Part shown: piece after piece, positions 25,883 to 33,997 of the stretch
Layout of the letters: every line of letters starts with the position of its first letter
Numbering within the stretch: the stretch's first letter is position 1
From: Flavobacterium antarcticum DSM 19726
GTDB lineage: Bacteria; Bacteroidota; Bacteroidia; Flavobacteriales; Flavobacteriaceae
Length of the DNA stretch: 64,000 nt
Reading direction: 5' to 3'
NCBI RefSeq assembly: GCF_000419685.1
Contig: NZ_ATTM01000001.1
Location: forward strand, 124,001 to 188,000
Made by a program: the position numbers and the translations under genes
The notes under the pieces: generated by a model
What the model was told of the DNA's origin: nothing
Database searches by the model: none
What the model saw: the letters and a program-made list of their open reading frames with translations, nothing else

Positions 25883-26533
25883 TTAAAGTTGTTTAGTAGC
25901 GTTGCGATTTTTTTTCAAAGCCGCTTTGTATTCGTATAAGATAATTTTAAAATCATCCAGCATCTCATTGTGTAACTCTGAAACGTGAAACATACTGTAG
26001 CCTTCTTTGTATTCCTTTTCGTCTCTTACTTTTCGACCGCGAAGGTTTCGTTCTTTGTCAATTAAGTAAACGTTATTGTTGCCTAATCCTTCATCTAAGC
26101 GATCTTTTTTTAGATGAAGTTCATTGTAGAAACTTTCGATTTCTTTTGGTGTAGCAAATATAAATTTCCATTCGGCCATTTCCGTGAAAGCGCCTAATTC
26201 TCGTTGAATGATTTTTACTTCTTCTTCCGTTCCTATAGGCGAAAGAACTACAAATTGCAAGTCTTTAAATGTATGGTAGCGTTTGTAAATTTTTTCATTT
26301 AAATTGAAATAATTTCCTCTATTCTTGTAAATATCAGCACCGCCAAAACTCAATACAGTAATCTTATTATTAAGTTCGATTTTTTCGCCAGACAAGCTTT
26401 TCCAGTTTCCCAATTCAGGAATTTTAGAAGTCAAGATTGGTAATTTGGAGAAAGTATTGACGCCCGATGCAAAAAAGAGATACGCGACGATAGGCAGAAT
26501 AAACAGACAAAAAAGAACAATATTTTTTTTCAT
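25883..26533 (-). CDS. SCO-like thioredoxin-fold membrane protein without copper cysteines
   Basis: This 216-residue protein has an N-terminal anchor (about 4-20). The core resembles SCO (T-V-L-S-F-G-G, then L-Q-F-V-V-L-S-P-I-G, and a late H-V-S-E-L-H) but no cysteine occurs where CxxxC should be. I assign the start at ATG 26533; the upstream frame extension would begin inside the -7 box at 26558-26565. It lies just upstream of the genuine SCO1 gene and probably shares its transcript. It may be a structural or substrate-binding paralogue. Confidence 0.7.
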   Translation of the reverse strand: MKKNIVLFCLFILPIVAYLFFASGVNTFSKLPILTSKIPELGNWKSLSGEKIELNNKITVLSFGGADIYKNRGNYFNLNEKIYKRYHTFKDLQFVVLSPIGTEEEVKIIQRELGAFTEMAEWKFIFATPKEIESFYNELHLKKDRLDEGLGNNNVYLIDKERNLRGRKVRDEKEYKEGYSMFHVSELHNEMLDDFKIILYEYKAALKKNRNATKQL

Positions 26534-26557
26534 AACTGAAGTATAATTACTGTAGTG

Positions 26558-26565
26558 CAAAAATA
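26558..26565 (-). promoter_or_regulatory. -7 box of the SCO/DUF420 unit
   Basis: On the minus strand TATTTTTG (complement of 26558-26565) lies 24 bp before the ATG at 26533 and directly abuts the U-tract of the preceding terminator. The -33 region is weak. Confidence 0.45.
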
Positions 26566-26594
26566 AAAAAAGGAACGCAAAGCGTCCCTTTTTT
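26565..26594 (-). terminator. Terminator of the cytochrome oxidase subunit cluster
   Basis: On the minus strand GGGACGC and GCGTTCC pair with one mismatch around TTT, flanked by A6 and T7. It lies 17 bp after the stop of the subunit IV gene. Confidence 0.75.
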
Positions 26595-26610
26595 ATGAAT
26601 TAATAAGGTG

Positions 26611-26961
26611 TTAAAAATTCCACTTTATGGTAGAATTTGTAAATACCTCGTAAATATAATCTCCTTCTACAAGAAGAATAAAAAATAGATACAAAATAAG
26701 GAAAACCAGCGGAGTTACCACTGCGTTTTTAAGACTAGCGGTTTCGCCTTCCATGTGCATAAATGCCCAAACAATATAGTAGGCTTTAACTATGGTAAGG
26801 ATTATAAACAGCCAGTTTAAATAATTCATCGAAAGGAATGTATTTAAATGTAGTGCTTCTGGTTTGAAAATTCCGAAGATAACTTCAACAACGGTGATTA
26901 CAGATAGTAAACCGAAAACAAACCAAATTCTTTTTGTATTAGATACGTGCTCGTGTGACAT
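26611..26961 (-). CDS. Cytochrome c oxidase subunit IV
   Basis: This 116-residue membrane protein has three hydrophobic helices (about 10-30, 45-70 and 80-102) and the prokaryotic subunit IV feature W-A-F-M-H-M-E-G near residues 65-72. Subunit IV is a small accessory subunit that stabilises haem-copper oxidases. It follows the longer subunit III gene by 21 bp and is the last gene before the terminator. Catalytic subunits I and II are not in this window. Confidence 0.85.
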   Translation of the reverse strand: MSHEHVSNTKRIWFVFGLLSVITVVEVIFGIFKPEALHLNTFLSMNYLNWLFIILTIVKAYYIVWAFMHMEGETASLKNAVVTPLVFLILYLFFILLVEGDYIYEVFTNSTIKWNF

Positions 26962-26982
26962 AATATTTCTAATTTTTGAAAA

Positions 26983-28014
26983 TTAAACTAAGTAGAAGAA
27001 AGTAAATACGAATACCCAAACTAAATCGACAAAGTGCCAATAAAGTCCAACTTTTTCTACCATTTCATAACTTCTTCTTTTCTCGTACGTACCTAAAAGC
27101 ACATTGAAGAAAACGATAATGTTAATCAATACTCCAGTGAATACGTGAAAACCGTGGAAACCGGTGATAAAGAAAAAGAAATCAGCAAATAAACGACTTC
27201 CGTATTCATTTCTTTTCAGATTTGCTCCTTCAACAACATAATGTGCTTTCGCTAACATGTCTTCTGAAGCCTCTCTAGTAAGAATAGATTTGTGTTTAGG
27301 TTTTGTATTTAAAGTAGGATGTAATGTTTTATTAGCTTTATCAGCCTCTGTAGCTTCATACAATTTTTCTGTACGAATCAATAATTCAGGATGTGCTTTA
27401 AAACCAGCTTGTACTTCAGCTACTGAGAAACTTGGAAGTGAGCCTTCTGATGAAAACCAAACTCCTTTATCTCTTGTATCTTGAACGCGGTCTTCAGCAA
27501 GTATGGCTGCAAATTCTTCTAATTTAACTCGGTTTCCTTCATTGTCTACGAATTGTAGAATGCTTCCTCCTTGTGTTTCAATAGCACCATATTCTCCTTT
27601 GATGAAATTTTTCCATTCCCATGCTTGTGAGCCCAAGAAAATAAGTCCTCCAATAATGGTTAGGAACATGTAAAATGCCACTTTCCCTTTCTTTAATTGA
27701 TGTCCTGCGTCAACAGCTAAAACCATTGTTACAGAAGAGAAAATCAAAATAAAAGTCATCAATGCAACATAGTACATTGGTGCATCTACTCCATGTAGGA
27801 ATGGGAAGTGATTATAAACTTCATCCGGTAATGGCCATGTCTCAATAAATTTAAATCTAGATAAACCATAAGCTGCTAGAAATCCTGAAAATGTCAATGC
27901 ATCCGATACGATAAAAAACCACATCATCAATTTACCATAACTGGCCTTCATTGGTTCATTTCCGCCGCCCCAGGTTTTACCTTCGCTTTTTGCAGTAGTA
28001 ACTGTCGTTCCCAT
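26983..28014 (-). CDS. Cytochrome c oxidase subunit III with a large internal insertion
   Basis: This 343-residue subunit III has helices at about 28-50, 80-105 and 115-135, then the conserved G-S-Q-A-W-E-W, and later F-F-F-I-T-G-F-H-G-F-H-V and Y-W-H-F-V-D-L-V-W-V-F, which are hallmark segments of the family. Between them lies a hydrophilic, charged stretch of about 120 residues (140-262) absent from ordinary subunit III. It lies 42 bp downstream of a second, shorter subunit III gene. Confidence 0.92.
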   Translation of the reverse strand: MGTTVTTAKSEGKTWGGGNEPMKASYGKLMMWFFIVSDALTFSGFLAAYGLSRFKFIETWPLPDEVYNHFPFLHGVDAPMYYVALMTFILIFSSVTMVLAVDAGHQLKKGKVAFYMFLTIIGGLIFLGSQAWEWKNFIKGEYGAIETQGGSILQFVDNEGNRVKLEEFAAILAEDRVQDTRDKGVWFSSEGSLPSFSVAEVQAGFKAHPELLIRTEKLYEATEADKANKTLHPTLNTKPKHKSILTREASEDMLAKAHYVVEGANLKRNEYGSRLFADFFFFITGFHGFHVFTGVLINIIVFFNVLLGTYEKRRSYEMVEKVGLYWHFVDLVWVFVFTFFYLV

Positions 28015-28056
28015 AAAATTAATTCGTTAAAAAGTTCCCAAATTTACGTTTTTTTC

Positions 28057-28629
28057 TTATTTAAAGAAATATAAAAATAAAAACAAACACAGCCAAAGAA
28101 AATCAAGAAAGTGCCAAAACATCGCACCAAGCTCTATTCCAAGGGTTTGACCAGGATTGTATTTTTGTTTAAAATGATTATAAATTATAACCAAAATAGA
28201 TATCAAACCTCCGAAAAGGTGTAAAAGATGCGCCAGAACGACTACGAACAAGAATGAGGTCGTGACGCTACTCGTTGGACCTGTGGGATAAAGGCCTAGT
28301 TTTATCAGTTGGCCAAAGCCGTCAAACTGAAAATATACGAATGCGATACCCAAGCCAAGTGTTGTCAATAAATAGATAGAAGTAAGCGATCGATTGTTGT
28401 CTTTTATCGCTTTTTTTGCCAAATGGAAGGTGATACTGCTGATTAAAATTACAATCGTGCTGATTAAAAACGCCGATGGCATTTCAAAATTCTTCCAGTC
28501 TGCTCTGGATTTACTTACAATATAGGCACTTGTTAATCCAGCAAAAACCATTACAAAGCTGATCATGGCAAACCATAACAGCATCTTTTTGGAACGGCCA
28601 CTTCTTTCGTTGTATTCTTCTACGGTCAT
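28057..28629 (-). CDS. Cytochrome c oxidase subunit III (short form)
   Basis: This 190-residue protein has five hydrophobic helices with the subunit III elements F-L-F-V-V-V-L-A-H-L-L-H-L-F-G-G near 126-141 and F-W-H-F-L-D-F-L-W-L near 172-181. It lacks the first two helices of seven-helix forms. It starts 5 bp after cyoE and precedes the longer subunit III gene. The presence of two tandem III-type genes is usual in flavobacteria, as far as I recall. Confidence 0.9.
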   Translation of the reverse strand: MTVEEYNERSGRSKKMLLWFAMISFVMVFAGLTSAYIVSKSRADWKNFEMPSAFLISTIVILISSITFHLAKKAIKDNNRSLTSIYLLTTLGLGIAFVYFQFDGFGQLIKLGLYPTGPTSSVTTSFLFVVVLAHLLHLFGGLISILVIIYNHFKQKYNPGQTLGIELGAMFWHFLDFLWLCLFLFLYFFK

Positions 28630-28634
28630 AATTT

Positions 28635-29555
28635 TTATCTTAAAAATTTATCTACGATGTAAACAATTTGGAGCAAGGTAATGTACATAACACTAACTAA
28701 CATTAATGTTCGAGCCGCTTTTGCTGTGCGACTGTTGTATAATTTTACGGCATAAACCAACATCCAAATTCCAAGCAAAAGTACTAAAATTGCAGCAATT
28801 GGACTTAAAAATAATGCACTTCCTGTTAAACCTATTACAGGAAATAAAGCAGGTAGTAAAGAAGCTAGTATTAGCCAAACCGTATAAAGCAAAATTTGCA
28901 ATGCAGTTGTATTGTCTCTCTTCCCGGAAGGCAACATAAAGATGCCTGCTTTTTCGTAATCTTCATATAGGAACCAACCTATAGCCCAAAAATGGGGAAA
29001 CTGCCAAAAGAATTGAATTAGGAATAAAGTGCCGGCTTCAATGCCAAATTCACCATTATTTGCCGCAACCCAACCCAACATAAATGGAATTGCTCCAGGA
29101 ATTGCTCCCGCAAATACAGACAATGAAGTCACCGTTTTTAGCGGCGTGTAAATACTAGTATACAAAAATATGGAAATCGCTCCAAACATTGCTGTTTTTG
29201 GATTGATGTTATAAAGTAGAGCAATACCAGCTATTGTAAGAATACTTGCAATTATAAATGCGGTAGTTTTTGAAATTCTCCCGGAAGGAATTGGTCGGTT
29301 TTTAGTCCGATCCATTAAGGAGTCAATGTCTTTTTCAATAATTTGATTGAATGCGTTTGAAGCACCAACCATACAATAACCACCAATGGCTAACATAATA
29401 AGAGTAATCCAGGACTGCGAATTGAAATGATCAACTCCCAATAGAAAACCTGCAATAGACGAAAACACAACACTAATGGCTAATCCTGCTTTAGTGATTT
29501 CTTTAAAATCAAAGAAAGTTGCTTTAATAGAGAAAGAGTCGTTCGTTGCTTCCAA
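28635..29555 (-). CDS. cyoE: Protohaem IX farnesyltransferase (haem O synthase)
   Basis: CyoE/CtaB transfers a farnesyl group to haem B to make haem O, needed for haem-copper oxidases. The 306-residue UbiA-superfamily protein has about nine helices with the two Asp-rich motifs N-A-F-N-Q-I-I-E-K-D-I-D-S-L-M-D (about 65-80) and the D-Y-E-K-A-G segment in the second site. D-R-T-K-N-R-P-I-P-S-G follows the first. The start is TTG at 29555; no in-frame ATG is available before the first helix. A strong promoter lies about 40 bp upstream. It heads the oxidase cluster. Confidence 0.95.
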   Translation of the reverse strand: MEATNDSFSIKATFFDFKEITKAGLAISVVFSSIAGFLLGVDHFNSQSWITLIMLAIGGYCMVGASNAFNQIIEKDIDSLMDRTKNRPIPSGRISKTTAFIIASILTIAGIALLYNINPKTAMFGAISIFLYTSIYTPLKTVTSLSVFAGAIPGAIPFMLGWVAANNGEFGIEAGTLFLIQFFWQFPHFWAIGWFLYEDYEKAGIFMLPSGKRDNTTALQILLYTVWLILASLLPALFPVIGLTGSALFLSPIAAILVLLLGIWMLVYAVKLYNSRTAKAARTLMLVSVMYITLLQIVYIVDKFLR

Positions 29556-29595
29556 AGCGTTTTTTAATATTATAATTCCCTTTTCTTAGGGATTG

Positions 29596-29626
29596 CAAAG
29601 ATACTTGTTCAAAAGTGAATTGGCAA
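29596..29626 (-). promoter_or_regulatory. Promoter of the cyoE/cytochrome oxidase cluster
   Basis: Minus-strand TTG (complement of 29624-29626, in TTTG), 20 bp spacer and TATCTTTG (complement of 29596-29603) fit the Bacteroidota consensus exactly. It lies between tRNA-Phe and cyoE. Confidence 0.75.
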
Positions 29627-29664
29627 AGAAAACAATGCATAAAAAAACAGCATAATTTAAAAAC

Positions 29665-29694
29665 AAAAAACCCGAAACAGTTGTTTCGGGTTTT
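29665..29694 (-). terminator. Terminator after tRNA-Phe
   Basis: CCCGAAACA (29671-29679) pairs with TGTTTCGGG (29682-29690) around a tiny loop, flanked by A and T runs. It begins 1 bp beyond the tRNA 3' end. Confidence 0.85.
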
Positions 29695-29695
29695 G

Positions 29696-29768
29696 TGGTA
29701 CCTCCAGGGATCGAACCAGGGACACATGGATTTTCAGTCCATTGCTCTACCATCTGAGCTAAGGTACC
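29696..29768 (-). tRNA. tRNA-Phe (anticodon GAA)
   Basis: The 73-base minus-strand sequence folds as a full cloverleaf. The acceptor stem GGTACCT pairs with AGGTACC, with discriminator A at 29696. The D arm is GCTCAGATGGTAGAGC, the anticodon stem ATGGA/TCCAT has loop CTGAAAA (anticodon GAA, phenylalanine), and the T arm CCTGG-TTCGATC-CCTGG is standard. CCA is not encoded. A terminator follows immediately. Confidence 0.97.
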
Positions 29769-29840
29769 TTGCTTATTGCGAGTGCAAATATAGATGCTTT
29801 TTTAGTTTATCCAAAACAATTTTTAAAAAAAATGAATTCC

Positions 29841-29848
29841 TATCTTTG
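29841..29848 (+). promoter_or_regulatory. -7 box of coaX
   Basis: TATCTTTG lies 19 bp before the ATG at 29868. It rules out the earlier in-frame ATGs as starts. No -33 TTG at the usual distance. Confidence 0.55.
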
Positions 29849-29867
29849 TCAAATCAAATTTTATCAG

Positions 29868-30602
29868 ATGATTCTAGTTGTTGACATAGGAAATACCCGA
29901 ATTAAAAGTGCTGTTTTTGAGAATAATAACCTCGTAGAGTTGTTTGTTTTTGATGCCGACGAATTGCAAAAAAATATTTTATTTATTTTAAAAAAATATT
30001 TTAAAATTGATGTTTTGGTTGCTGTTTCGGTTGGAAACATCGGTTTAGACGCGTTTTTGTTTCTAGAAAAAATCGTAAAAATGGAATGGATCACGCAAGA
30101 ATCGCTTTTTCCGTTTGTAAATCAATATGCGACTCCTTCTACTTTGGGAATTGATCGAATGATATTGGCTTCAGGAGCGGTTTTACAATTTCCCAAACAA
30201 AATCGGTTGGTTATTGATGCGGGAACATGTATAACGTATGACTTTATTGACGCAGCTGACCATTATATTGGTGGAGCCATTAGTTTGGGCTTGCGACTAC
30301 GCTATAAAGCGTTGAACAATTTCACTGCAAAATTACCGTTGTTAGAAACAAAATATCCAGACCACTATATAGGAGCTTCCACTTCTGAAGCGCTACATTC
30401 AGGCGCGGTTAACGGCTTGTTGTTTGAAATAGAAGGATTTCTGAGCCGGTACGAAGCGGATTATTCAAAATTTATTATAATTTTAACGGGAGGCGATGCA
30501 GATTTTTTGGCTAAACGATTAAAAAATACCATATTTGCCAATTCAAATTTTCTATTGGAAAGTTTGAATTTTACATATCAATATAAAATCAAAAATGATT
30601 AA
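29868..30602 (+). CDS. coaX: Type III pantothenate kinase
   Basis: CoaX phosphorylates pantothenate, the first step of coenzyme A synthesis. Read from ATG 29868, the 244-residue ASKHA-fold protein starts directly with the phosphate loop V-V-D-I-G-N-T-R (4-11). The substrate motif T-L-G-I-D-R (92-97), D-A-G-T (117-120) and G-G-A-I-S-L-G (135-141) follow. Longer reading-frame extensions upstream begin before the -7 box and are not used. It overlaps the next gene by 8 bp. Confidence 0.95.
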   Translation: MILVVDIGNTRIKSAVFENNNLVELFVFDADELQKNILFILKKYFKIDVLVAVSVGNIGLDAFLFLEKIVKMEWITQESLFPFVNQYATPSTLGIDRMILASGAVLQFPKQNRLVIDAGTCITYDFIDAADHYIGGAISLGLRLRYKALNNFTAKLPLLETKYPDHYIGASTSEALHSGAVNGLLFEIEGFLSRYEADYSKFIIILTGGDADFLAKRLKNTIFANSNFLLESLNFTYQYKIKND

Positions 30603-31848
30603 AAAAATTATTGTTAGCATCTGTGTCTTACTGTCAATCAGCACGTTTGCACAAAGAGGTACATCATCTGCTTATTCCTTTTACGGAATCGGTGAAACCA
30701 AATTTAAAGGTACTTCGGAGAACAGATCCATGGGTGGCGTGAGTATTTTTCCAGATAGTATACACGTAAACTTGCAAAATCCTGCAGGTTATGGTGGTTT
30801 AAAATTTACTACATTTTCAGTTTCGGGAAGTTATAACAATACGGAATCAGCGACAAACTTTGGAACAGGTAAGTCACAAAATTCATCAATTGATTACCTA
30901 ATGTTGGGTGTTCCGCTTAGCCCAAAATGGAGTGCTGGTGTAGGTTTAATGGCTTATTCAGCGGTTGGTTATCGCATTCAGACAGTGACGGAAGGGAATT
31001 TTGCTACCTCTAATCAGTTTAAAGGAAACGGTGGTGTCAATCGTGTTTTCTTAGGTTCAGGGTACCAAATCAATTCAAATTTAAGAGTAGGTGCTAATGT
31101 TGATTATAATTTTGGCGAAATTAAAACATCAGGATTAGAATTTTTGCAAACCGTTCAATACGGAACGCAGGAATTAAATATTTCTCAGGTTAGTGGTTTC
31201 ACCTTTAATGCAGGAGCGATGTGGGATAAAAAAGTAACTGCAAAACATAAAGTGTTTCTTTCCTTAAATTATACCCCAGAAAGCACGTTGGATTTTACCA
31301 ATAGTAGAACGGTTTCTACCGTACAATTTTCAGGATTGAGTGATCCGTTTATTATTGACGAACAAAAAATTGAAGTTGCTGACACAAAAATTAAATTGCC
31401 GTCGAAAGTCGCTTTTGGAGCAGGTTTTGGTCAGGAGCAAAAATGGTTACTTGGTGCTGAATTTACATTAAGTCAGTCTAGCAGTATGCAAAATCGTTTT
31501 GAAGATATTTCAAATGCTTCCTTCGAAAATGGTAAAAAAATTGCTGTTGGAGGGTATTACATTCCACAATTTAATTCCTATTCAAGTTATTTTAAACGTG
31601 TGACTTACCGTGCGGGATTACGTTACGAAAATACGGGATTAGTTGTAAATAATAAATCAATTGAGGATGCTGCAGTGACTGTGGGATTAGGTCTTCCGGT
31701 TATTGGAAGTTTTTCTAATGTCAACTTAGGCTTTGAATACGGACGAAAAGGCACAAAGTACGCTGATTTAGTTCGAGAAAATTACATTAACTTTACCGTG
31801 AGTCTTTCTTTAAACGACAAATGGTTTGTGAAGAGAAAATACTACTAG
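30595..31848 (+). CDS. Outer membrane beta-barrel protein of unknown function
   Basis: This 417-residue protein has a Sec signal (about 1-19, ending F-A-Q). The mature protein has R-G-T-S-S-A-Y-S-F-Y-G-I-G, R-S-M-G-G-V, L-Q-N-P-A-G-Y and many alternating strands, ending in W-F-V-K-R-K-Y-Y. The early pattern is shared with FadL-like and PorV-like barrels in Bacteroidota, but I cannot name the family. It overlaps coaX and precedes lptC, so it may take part in outer membrane assembly or uptake. Confidence 0.82.
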   Translation: MIKKIIVSICVLLSISTFAQRGTSSAYSFYGIGETKFKGTSENRSMGGVSIFPDSIHVNLQNPAGYGGLKFTTFSVSGSYNNTESATNFGTGKSQNSSIDYLMLGVPLSPKWSAGVGLMAYSAVGYRIQTVTEGNFATSNQFKGNGGVNRVFLGSGYQINSNLRVGANVDYNFGEIKTSGLEFLQTVQYGTQELNISQVSGFTFNAGAMWDKKVTAKHKVFLSLNYTPESTLDFTNSRTVSTVQFSGLSDPFIIDEQKIEVADTKIKLPSKVAFGAGFGQEQKWLLGAEFTLSQSSSMQNRFEDISNASFENGKKIAVGGYYIPQFNSYSSYFKRVTYRAGLRYENTGLVVNNKSIEDAAVTVGLGLPVIGSFSNVNLGFEYGRKGTKYADLVRENYINFTVSLSLNDKWFVKRKYY

Positions 31849-31870
31849 TATATAATTTTTCCTTCCCTAG

Positions 31871-32416
31871 ATGAAAAAAATCGGTGGTTTGTTTAGCGCT
31901 TCACTTTTAGTTCTCTTGTTTTTTTCAAGTTGCGAAAGTAATTTAAAGGACGTTCAGAAAATTAATCTTTCTGAATTCAGTCCCAGTGGAGACGCCGATT
32001 CTATTACCTTAAAATATACAGATTCTGGTCGAATCAAAGCAGTATTGATTGCTTCAAAAATGCTTGATTTCGCAACGGTTAAATATCCTTTTACTGAATT
32101 TCCTAAAGGTATAAATGTTACTTTGTATGATCAAAAGGCAAAAAGAACCTTCATTCGTTCTGATTATGCCATTCAATTTAAAGGAACGGATATTATTGAT
32201 CTGCAAGGAAATGTAAAAATTAATACTGAAGACAATCAGGTTTTAGAAACGCAACAACTCTATTTCGATCAGAAAAACGAATGGTTTTTTACAGAAGGAA
32301 AGTTTAAATTCACAGCGCCAAAAGGAATTTCAAATGGAGAAGGAATCGACTTCAATAAGGATTTCACAATAATGAATACCCAGAAATTTTCTGGCGAAGT
32401 AGAACAATCAGAATAA
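31871..32416 (+). CDS. lptC: LPS export periplasmic protein LptC
   Basis: LptC is the bitopic periplasmic protein that passes lipopolysaccharide from LptBFG to LptA. This 181-residue form has a lipoprotein signal with L-F-F-S-S-C (about Cys21) instead of a plain membrane anchor, then the beta-jellyroll pattern including Y-T-D-S-G-R-I-K, F-P-K-G-I-N-V and L-Q-G-N-V-K-I-N-T-E-D-N. Bacteroidota LptC proteins are commonly lipoproteins. It lies 22 bp after the barrel gene. Confidence 0.85.
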   Translation: MKKIGGLFSASLLVLLFFSSCESNLKDVQKINLSEFSPSGDADSITLKYTDSGRIKAVLIASKMLDFATVKYPFTEFPKGINVTLYDQKAKRTFIRSDYAIQFKGTDIIDLQGNVKINTEDNQVLETQQLYFDQKNEWFFTEGKFKFTAPKGISNGEGIDFNKDFTIMNTQKFSGEVEQSE

Positions 32417-32426
32417 AAATTGAATT

Positions 32427-32621
32427 ATGAGATATTTACAGTTTACAAAATACATATACTTAATTTTTGCTGCTTTTTTCGTCTACGACGGAATAGCAAA
32501 AATAAACGGTGAAGAGGGATCGTACTGGTTGAGCTTTGGTTTTGCCGCAGTTTCTGTATTTATGTATTTCTTTCGAAGTAATTTTTTCAACAAAGCAAAG
32601 GAAAGAGACAATAACTCATAA
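32427..32621 (+). CDS. Small two-helix membrane protein
   Basis: This 64-residue protein has two hydrophobic segments (about 8-24 and 33-50) joined by a short loop with N-G-E-E-G, and a charged C-terminal tail. I do not recognise a family. It sits tightly between lptC (10 bp) and a CNNM/CorC gene (2 bp), so it is certainly part of the operon; its role is unknown. Confidence 0.7.
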   Translation: MRYLQFTKYIYLIFAAFFVYDGIAKINGEEGSYWLSFGFAAVSVFMYFFRSNFFNKAKERDNNS

Positions 32622-32623
32622 CT

Positions 32624-33886
32624 ATGGAAGCATTTAGTATTGTCTGTTGTTTGATACTTTCTGCTTTTTTTTCGGGCGTAGAAATCGCTTACATTTCATC
32701 GAATAAAGTGTACCTCGGAATTGAGAAAATGCAAGACACCTTCGTTTCGCGCATTTTGTTCAAGCTTACTAAAAATCCATCTAAATTTATTGCTGCAATG
32801 CTCATTGGAAACAATATTGCATTAGTAATTTACGGAATATTGATGAGTAATTTAGTCCTTGATTTTCTTATCACGCAAGGATTTTCAGGTCCATTATGGT
32901 TGATTTTGCTAATTCAAATTGCAATTACGAGTGCAATAATTATCTTAACATCGGAGTTTCTGCCTAAGATTTTCTTTCAAATTTACGCGAATACTTTAAT
33001 CAAGATTTTAGCCGTTCCCGCTTATTTTTTCTACCAAATTTTCTATTATTTCTCTTCTTCAATTATTTGGGCTTCTAATATTATTCTGAAATTTTTCTTC
33101 GGAATTAAAGATTCGGATGAACAATTGCTTTTCAGTAAGATTGAATTGGGAAACTACATTACAGAGCAAATGAAATCGATTGAAAATCAAGAAGCAGTGG
33201 ATTCTGAAATTCAAATTTTTCAAAATGCGTTAGAATTTTCAGGTGTAAAAGCCCGAGATATTATGAATCCGCGAACGGAAATTGCAGCGGTAGAAGTCCA
33301 CGATAAGTTAATTGAATTGCGTCAATTATTTGTAGATACCGGTTATTCTAAAATATTGGTGTACCAAAATTCATTAGATGATATTATTGGATACGTTCAC
33401 AGTTTTGATTTATTCAAAAAACCAAATTCAATAAAATCGATTATGATTCCTGTTGAATTTGTGCCGGAAACTATTTTTGTAAAAGAGGTGTTGAATATTT
33501 TGACGCGCAAACGAAAAAGTGTGGCAATTGTTTTGGATGAATTTGGTGGCACTTCCGGAATGATTACAGTCGAAGACATTGTGGAGGAACTTTTTGGAGA
33601 AATTGAAGACGAACACGACTTGATGGTTGAGTCGTTTATTGAAGAAGAACTTTCAGAAGGAGTTTACCGATTTTCTGCACGATTAGATGTAGAGTACATT
33701 AATGAAAATTACAAATTAAATATCCCAGAGTGCGATTCTTACAGTACATTATCTGGATTTATTGTGCATCATACCAATGAAATTCCGCAAATTGGCACTA
33801 CGGTACAAATAGAAAACTTCAAATTTGAAATTCAACAAGCTTCGAATAAAAAGATTGAATTGGTGCAAATAACCATCACGGAATAA
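32624..33886 (+). CDS. Hemolysin/CNNM-CorC family membrane protein
   Basis: This 420-residue protein has an N-terminal DUF21 (CNNM) membrane domain (about 1-180, with S-A-F-F-S-G-V-E-I-A-Y), a pair of CBS domains (about 205-325, starting A-R-D-I-M-N-P-R-T-E) and a C-terminal CorC/HlyC FAD-binding-like domain (about 335-418). Proteins of this class transport or regulate transport of divalent cations, chiefly magnesium. The gliding protein GldE has the same layout, but the neighbours of gldE are not here, so I use the general name. Confidence 0.9.
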   Translation: MEAFSIVCCLILSAFFSGVEIAYISSNKVYLGIEKMQDTFVSRILFKLTKNPSKFIAAMLIGNNIALVIYGILMSNLVLDFLITQGFSGPLWLILLIQIAITSAIIILTSEFLPKIFFQIYANTLIKILAVPAYFFYQIFYYFSSSIIWASNIILKFFFGIKDSDEQLLFSKIELGNYITEQMKSIENQEAVDSEIQIFQNALEFSGVKARDIMNPRTEIAAVEVHDKLIELRQLFVDTGYSKILVYQNSLDDIIGYVHSFDLFKKPNSIKSIMIPVEFVPETIFVKEVLNILTRKRKSVAIVLDEFGGTSGMITVEDIVEELFGEIEDEHDLMVESFIEEELSEGVYRFSARLDVEYINENYKLNIPECDSYSTLSGFIVHHTNEIPQIGTTVQIENFKFEIQQASNKKIELVQITITE

Positions 33887-33997
33887 GATTTAGCATAAAA
33901 AACACATTTTAACGGAAAATATAACGGTAGTACTATTATTATTAAATAGATAATTGTATTTTCGCAACCTGAATTTTAAAATTAACAAACATAAAAA

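Noticed and set aside
32624..33886. Assignment of the CNNM/CorC protein as GldE
   Set aside because: The domain layout fits, but the usual gldE neighbours (gldD, ssb, mutY) are absent and lptC/ppiD flank it, so only the general family is supported.
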